Source of the DNA: SP202 sp036339395
GTDB taxonomy: Bacteria; Planctomycetota; Phycisphaerae; Phycisphaerales; SM1A02
Assembly (NCBI GenBank): GCA_036339395.1
Contig: JAYZBD010000113.1
Coordinates: forward strand, 1-5,454
DNA length: 5,454 nt
Reading direction: 5' to 3'
Under the pieces are notes generated by a model that was not told the DNA's origin, did not search any database, and saw nothing but the letters and a program-made list of their open reading frames with translations. The position numbers and the translations under genes were made by a program. Shown in pieces: positions 5,177-5,454 of the stretch; within the stretch, counting starts at the first letter, position 1, and each line of letters opens with the position of its first letter.

Positions 5177-5454
5177 TCAGCAATCACCCCAGGCAGCGAT
5201 GATTGCAAGCAGGTCACCAACATCAACCATGCCACTGCCGTCGATGTCGTAGTCGGGATCGTTCTGGCTCCAGTTGGCGATGATGGCAAGGAGGTCATTG
5301 ACATTGACCACGCCATCATTGCCTGCCACGTCCTCTGGACAGTCAGGTTCGACGTCGCACTCGATGCCCGAAATGATGATGGCATCGACGCCGGCTTCGA
5401 TCACGGAACCAGCACCGGCATCCTCGGCCGTGAAGCGGAGGCGGAACTGGTTGC
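5177..5454 (-). CDS. Secreted protein with dockerin-like C-terminal tail (gene begins beyond right edge)
   Basis: Only the last 91 residues are visible; the frame is open to the window edge. The segment begins NQFRLRFTAEDAGAGSVIEA, which looks like the end of a beta-sandwich domain, followed by GVDAIIISGIECD. The C-terminal part has two repeats resembling the calcium-binding loops of dockerins: D-V-A-G-N-D-G-V-V-N-V-N-D-LLAIIANW (about 41-61) and D-I-D-G-S-G-M-V-D-V-G-D-LLAIIAAW (about 69-88). The protein ends GDC. Such tails are common at the ends of large extracellular proteins (peptidases, glycosidases, adhesins) in Planctomycetota, where they are not known to belong to classical cellulosomes. 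The GTG at 5404 is an internal valine codon, not the start. The activity of the missing N-terminal part cannot be told. The acidic composition fits a secreted, calcium-binding protein. Confidence 0.85.
   Translation of the reverse strand, partial: NQFRLRFTAEDAGAGSVIEAGVDAIIISGIECDVEPDCPEDVAGNDGVVNVNDLLAIIANWSQNDPDYDIDGSGMVDVGDLLAIIAAWGDC

Noticed and set aside
4914..5183. 89-codon minus-strand frame overlapping the start of the DCC-LMF gene
   Set aside because: It crosses the 13-bp hairpin, lacks a recognisable domain and is out of frame with the DCC motif; there is no sign of a frameshift in the sense gene.

Overview
The window looks like chromosomal DNA from a GC-rich Gram-negative bacterium, most likely a member of the Planctomycetota close to the Phycisphaerae. 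The best pointer is the protein end at the right edge. It carries two calcium-loop repeats, each followed by LLAIIA.W, and stops a few residues later; this style of dockerin-like tail is common on secreted proteins of that group. An outer-membrane-type lipoprotein start, a TatA protein and a DCC/lipase-maturation-factor fusion fit with this. The assignment is inference from protein style, not a phylogeny.

Left part (1-880): the start of a lipoprotein gene runs off the left edge on the minus strand. It is divergent from tatA (369-683, plus), a pore component of the twin-arginine protein exporter. A tRNA-Val(CAC) gene follows at 745-818 with its own likely promoter and a strong hairpin terminator. 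A 52-codon open frame (206-364) just before tatA is possible but unproven.

Middle part (879-2730): a small cupin gene (minus) and an FAD-dependent malate:quinone oxidoreductase gene (plus) are divergent across a 96-base gap that holds a good extended -10 promoter and clear ribosome binding sites. The oxidoreductase resembles the short form known from Helicobacter and Campylobacter, and would feed malate electrons into the quinone pool. It converges tail to tail on a 108-codon gene of unknown function, with 15 bases between the stop codons.

Right part (2730-5454, all minus): a secreted protein with a dockerin-like C-terminus enters from the right edge. After a perfect 13-bp hairpin comes a 648-residue membrane protein that joins a DCC thiol-disulfide oxidoreductase-like domain to a lipase maturation factor domain. 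The unknown 108-codon gene follows, possibly co-transcribed.

No CRISPR array, insertion sequence, phage gene or recognisable defence system was seen. The least ordinary items are the DCC-LMF fusion with its cysteine-rich N-terminus and the unknown gene downstream of it.
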